From positions 1 through 17,772 of the forward strand of contig JAPKDE010000028.1 of NCBI GenBank assembly GCA_028822675.1: a stretch of 17,772 nt of DNA, in the 5' to 3' direction. A program made the position numbers and the translations under genes. Within the stretch, counting starts at the first letter, position 1; each line of letters starts with the position of its first letter. The notes beneath the pieces were generated by a model. It had not been told where the DNA came from and searched no databases. It was given only the letters and a program-made list of their open reading frames with translations. Below, in pieces: positions 15,361 through 17,772 of the stretch. This DNA comes from Dehalococcoidia bacterium. GTDB lineage: Bacteria; Chloroflexota; Dehalococcoidia; UBA3495.

Positions 15361-16383
15361 CTAGGCGGCGTCACTACGGAGTCGTTCCAGGTTTTTCCCA
15401 CCCACATAGCCGTGCTCAACGAACCAATCAACCGACTGCTTTAAAGCATCGGTAACGGAACTCTGGGGCAAACCCAACTGGTTGATTGCCTTATCGCAGG
15501 TCACATAGGCTGGGTGTTTGGATGCCAGCACCCCTTCCACTGGGACGACCGGCTCGCGACGGAGGAGAGTCCCCTCGATGAAGTGGTCAGCGTAACCAAC
15601 TCCAACCACCAGCCAATAAGGCGCTCTAATACGGGGCGCTGGTAGCCCGGTCAGTTGACTAAGCATGTCGAATATCTGCTTCAGGCTCACGTTCTGGTTG
15701 CCTAAGATGTACCGCTCCCCCGGCCTGCCCTTCTCTAGGGCTAGGATATGGCCTACCACAACGTCAGCTACATCCACGATGTTCATGCCTGTCTTCAGAT
15801 AGGCAGGGATCTTGCACCGTAGAAAATCCAACACAATCTTTCCGGTTGGTGTGGGCTTAACGTCCCACGGGCCCACCGGCAGGGTTGGGTTGACCACCAC
15901 CACTGGCATGCCACCGGCGGCGAAGGCCAAAGCCTGTTGCTCAGCCAGGTGCTTAGAGTTCTTGTAATGGCCGTGGAGCGACTTGGGGTCGAGAGGAGTA
16001 TCTTCGTCGCCGAGGCCGGTTTGGGGAATGCCAATGGTGCCCACGGTGCTGGTATAGACCGTGCGGGAGACGCCGGCTTGGCGGGCTGCTTCCAGGACGT
16101 TTTTGGTCCCCTGCACATTAGCCTGTGATACACCGGCTGGGTTCTTGGACCAGAATGTGTAGACGGCCGCCACGTGGTAAACAGCCTCACAACCCTGAAT
16201 GGCCCGGTCGATTGACTGCCGGTCCAGGATGTCGCCTTCCACCGGAGTGATTCCGGTGTCTTGGATGGTCAGACGGTTGCTGCCAGGGCGCACCAGCGCC
16301 TGGACATCGTCGCCCCGCCGCCAAAGTTCGCGGGCCAGGTTCCCGCCGATGAACCCGGTGGCGCCGGTGACTAAGACTTTCAT
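15361..16383 (-). CDS. hpnA: Hopanoid-associated sugar epimerase HpnA
   Basis: Extended SDR of 340 residues, the HpnA type (TIGR03466) that travels with hopanoid genes. Its exact step is not settled; a role in side-chain sugar handling is assumed. Seen: Rossmann motif GATGFIGG (7-14), strand-2 end at VRPGS, DILD (51-54), YHVAAVYTFW (69-78), active-site Ser/Thr in YTSTVGTIG (110-118), Tyr140-xxx-Lys144 in GHYKNSKHLAEQ, and VNPTLPVGPWDVKPTPTGK, a stretch typical of HpnA. The C-terminal part PGERYILGNQNVSL also fits. It lies 48 bases after hpnG and 2 bases before shc. The start ATG 16383 has GCGAG 4 bases upstream and sits at the edge of an inverted repeat (16384-16410). Confidence 0.94.
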   Translation of the reverse strand: MKVLVTGATGFIGGNLARELWRRGDDVQALVRPGSNRLTIQDTGITPVEGDILDRQSIDRAIQGCEAVYHVAAVYTFWSKNPAGVSQANVQGTKNVLEAARQAGVSRTVYTSTVGTIGIPQTGLGDEDTPLDPKSLHGHYKNSKHLAEQQALAFAAGGMPVVVVNPTLPVGPWDVKPTPTGKIVLDFLRCKIPAYLKTGMNIVDVADVVVGHILALEKGRPGERYILGNQNVSLKQIFDMLSQLTGLPAPRIRAPYWLVVGVGYADHFIEGTLLRREPVVPVEGVLASKHPAYVTCDKAINQLGLPQSSVTDALKQSVDWFVEHGYVGGKNLERLRSDAA

Positions 16384-16410
16384 AGTCTCGCTATACCGGC
16401 TGGAGAGACT
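16384..16410 (-). other. Inverted repeat at the hpnA translation start
   Basis: AGTCTC (16384-16389) and GAGACT (16405-16410) flank 15 bases directly before the hpnA ATG, so the RNA arm next to the ATG includes the weak GCGAG ribosome-binding site. A 6-bp stem with a 15-base loop is only marginally stable. Confidence 0.25.
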
Positions 16411-16431
16411 GCTGCCAATAATGGCGTTGGG

Positions 16432-17166
16432 CTAGCTGCTGCCATTCCCAATGACCCCAGTGGCCCTCATGTAGGACAGCCCAAAGTTGGTTAACACCGC
16501 TTGGCACAGTTGTAGTTGTTTCTTGAGGCGGAGCATTGTGGGGATGCGCCACGGCATGAGCAGCACGTTGGTTAAAACTTTGTAGGGAGATTTTGCCAGT
16601 CCTGGCAAGTAACCTGGTAGGCGTTGATTGGCTGTGTCCAAAACCACTCTCACGGAGAGAAACGGCACTCCAGCTTTTTGTGCTGCCTCCGCTACCCGGT
16701 AGTCTTCCATGTTGACGCTGGTCGCTTGATACTGCTCCCGGAGTTCTTCGCGCTCCTGTATCTCTGCAACCAAATGGTCAACGGTCAGCGCTCCACCGTT
16801 GAACAATGGCACTGATAGGTCTAAAGCTGCCTGTTCCGCAGATTTGAACATCCCTGTGTCCGGCGTGATTGCCCGGCCCGCGCCCAGGGCAGCCCCATTT
16901 TGGAGTGCGTACCGGTCTGCCAGCAGCAAGTCGCCGGTCTCAAGGGACAGGTCGATGCCTCCAGCCACTCCCACTAGCAATACGCCTTCCAAATTGGTGC
17001 GCCGCTCCGTGAGTAGCTGGGCTAAAGTAGCTCCTGCCCGGTCTGGCCCAACGCCCAACACTCGAAACTCCACCGGGGGTCTAACCCCGGTGGCGTCTTC
17101 AATGTCGAGTAATTCACGGCGGAGACCAATCAATTCTTGCTCCATGCTGGCAGCCACGATTAACAA
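16432..17166 (-). CDS. hpnG: Hopanoid-associated phosphorylase/nucleosidase HpnG
   Basis: Nucleoside phosphorylase-fold protein of 244 residues. In hopanoid makers HpnG removes adenine from adenosylhopane, leading to ribosylhopane on the route to bacteriohopanepolyols. Visible motifs: the N-terminal strand LIVAASMEQELIGLRRE, GVGPDRAGATL (38-48), the phosphorylase core VGVAGGIDLSLETGDLLLAD (65-84), the ribose/base-binding SVNMEDYRVAEAA (150-162) with Met153-Glu154, and SVRVVLDTAN (171-180) with Asp177 as the probable catalytic acid. The start is TTG 17166, because upstream in-frame codons soon meet a stop, the first beta strand begins at once, and GAGAAG lies 9 bases upstream. It lies between hpnH and hpnA, the expected context. 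Confidence 0.9.
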   Translation of the reverse strand: MLIVAASMEQELIGLRRELLDIEDATGVRPPVEFRVLGVGPDRAGATLAQLLTERRTNLEGVLLVGVAGGIDLSLETGDLLLADRYALQNGAALGAGRAITPDTGMFKSAEQAALDLSVPLFNGGALTVDHLVAEIQEREELREQYQATSVNMEDYRVAEAAQKAGVPFLSVRVVLDTANQRLPGYLPGLAKSPYKVLTNVLLMPWRIPTMLRLKKQLQLCQAVLTNFGLSYMRATGVIGNGSS

Positions 17167-17294
17167 ATTGTTGTACTTCTCTTAACTACGAAATAACTTC
17201 GAAATTTACCTGGGAATTCTAATGATGAAATTGAACTGCTATTTGAGACGCGGAAGAACTAATAGTCTCGGCATTGATATTGGACGCTGACTGG

Positions 17295-17772
17295 CTAGGC
17301 AGCGGTGATGCCGCCTTTGGTGGCCGCGCCAGACTTGATCAAGGTGGCCCAGTCCTTGGGGGTTCTCAGGGCCTCAAATATGGTGGCCGACTCAAAGCCG
17401 CAGTGCATCATGCAGTTGGCGCACCTTGGGTCTTTGCCCACCCCGTATTTCTCCCAGATGTCTTCGTCAAACAACTCGGCAACGTGCTCCACGTGCTCAT
17501 CTGCCAGTGGATAGCAGGGCTTTCTCCAGCCCATAACCGTGTAGGTTGGGTTGGACCAAGCCGTGCATTTATACTCCCGCTCACCCTTCAAGAATTTCAG
17601 GTAAAGGGGGTTGTTGTAAAAACGGGCACCCTCAGCGTTCTCCGGCGACAGGAGCTCTTGGAACAATTCATGGGATTCCTTCCGAGTTAGGAACATCTCT
17701 TGGTCCGGCGCGTCTTCAAAATCAAATCCGGGGGAGATCATTGATCCCTCAATCCCCATATCATTGACCATC
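17295..17772 (-). CDS. hpnH: Adenosylhopane synthase HpnH, C-terminal part (N-terminal part outside window)
   Basis: Radical SAM enzyme that couples a 5'-deoxyadenosyl group to hopene, giving adenosylhopane, the first step to C35 extended hopanoids. Only the C-terminal ~159 residues are in the window; the CxxxCxxC radical SAM motif must lie to the right. The visible part matches HpnH well: FEDAPDQEMFLTRKESHELF, LSPENAE, YNNPLYLKFLKGEREYKCTAWSNPTY, GWRKPCY and the Cys cluster DPRCANCMMHCGFESA (Cys at fragment positions 117, 120, 124), likely an auxiliary metal or structural site. The Met at 17769-17771 is internal. It is followed after 128 bases by hpnG on the same strand. That gap (17167-17294) is AT-rich with no clear terminator. 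Confidence 0.93.
   Translation of the reverse strand, partial: MVNDMGIEGSMISPGFDFEDAPDQEMFLTRKESHELFQELLSPENAEGARFYNNPLYLKFLKGEREYKCTAWSNPTYTVMGWRKPCYPLADEHVEHVAELFDEDIWEKYGVGKDPRCANCMMHCGFESATIFEALRTPKDWATLIKSGAATKGGITAA

Noticed and set aside
1..17772. CRISPR arrays, tRNA/rRNA genes, insertion sequences, attachment sites
   Set aside because: No regularly spaced repeats, tRNA-like clover-leaf with CCA/T-loop motif, transposase motifs or terminal inverted repeats were found by reading both strands.

Overview
The window holds 14 protein-coding loci and no rRNA, tRNA, CRISPR array or insertion sequence that I could find. Base composition is moderate to slightly GC-rich. Three things suggest an uncultured, free-living, possibly marine bacterium of the Chloroflexota (SAR202-like Dehalococcoidia): a flavin-dependent monooxygenase of the SsuD type, an arylsulfotransferase-like propeller protein and an extended-hopanoid operon. 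That placement is inference from gene content only.

Layout. Positions 1-1231 (+) carry the 3' part of ilvE (branched-chain aminotransferase), a strong intrinsic terminator, and plsY (acyl-phosphate:glycerol-3-phosphate acyltransferase). Positions 1344-2483 (+) carry an arylsulfotransferase-like gene broken by one in-frame TGA where a Trp is expected. It converges on, and overlaps by 4 bases at the stop codons, a giant gene (2480-8005, -) for a 1841-residue DUF4011 / SF1 helicase / Vsr-like nuclease / DUF3320 protein. That architecture matches the single-gene Hhe-type antiphage candidates. A 179-bp divergent intergenic region with a perfect 8+8 bp palindrome separates it from a small cupin gene and an SsuD-like monooxygenase (8185-9695, +). 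A bidirectional terminator closes that pair.

From 9741 to the right edge every gene is on the minus strand. In transcription order they are hpnH (cut by the window edge), hpnG, hpnA, shc, a YjbQ-family gene, a squalene/phytoene synthase, an SDR-type epimerase-like gene and a nucleoside hydrolase. Together the recognised genes give a route from farnesyl diphosphate through squalene to hopene (squalene synthase, SHC), then C35 side-chain addition (HpnH) and adenine removal (HpnG). HpnA is a usual companion of unclear role. The YjbQ protein, the SDR lacking the expected catalytic Tyr and the nucleoside hydrolase are unusual passengers.

Most noteworthy: (1) the helicase contains two same-length, gap-free copies of a ~170-residue module, one before DUF4011 and one between helicase motifs I and II; (2) of 14 gene ends, 7 are TAG, 6 TAA and only 1 TGA, and a further TGA sits at a probable Trp position; (3) a nucleoside hydrolase with Tyr in place of the usual active-site His ends a hopanoid operon whose HpnG does nucleoside-like chemistry.
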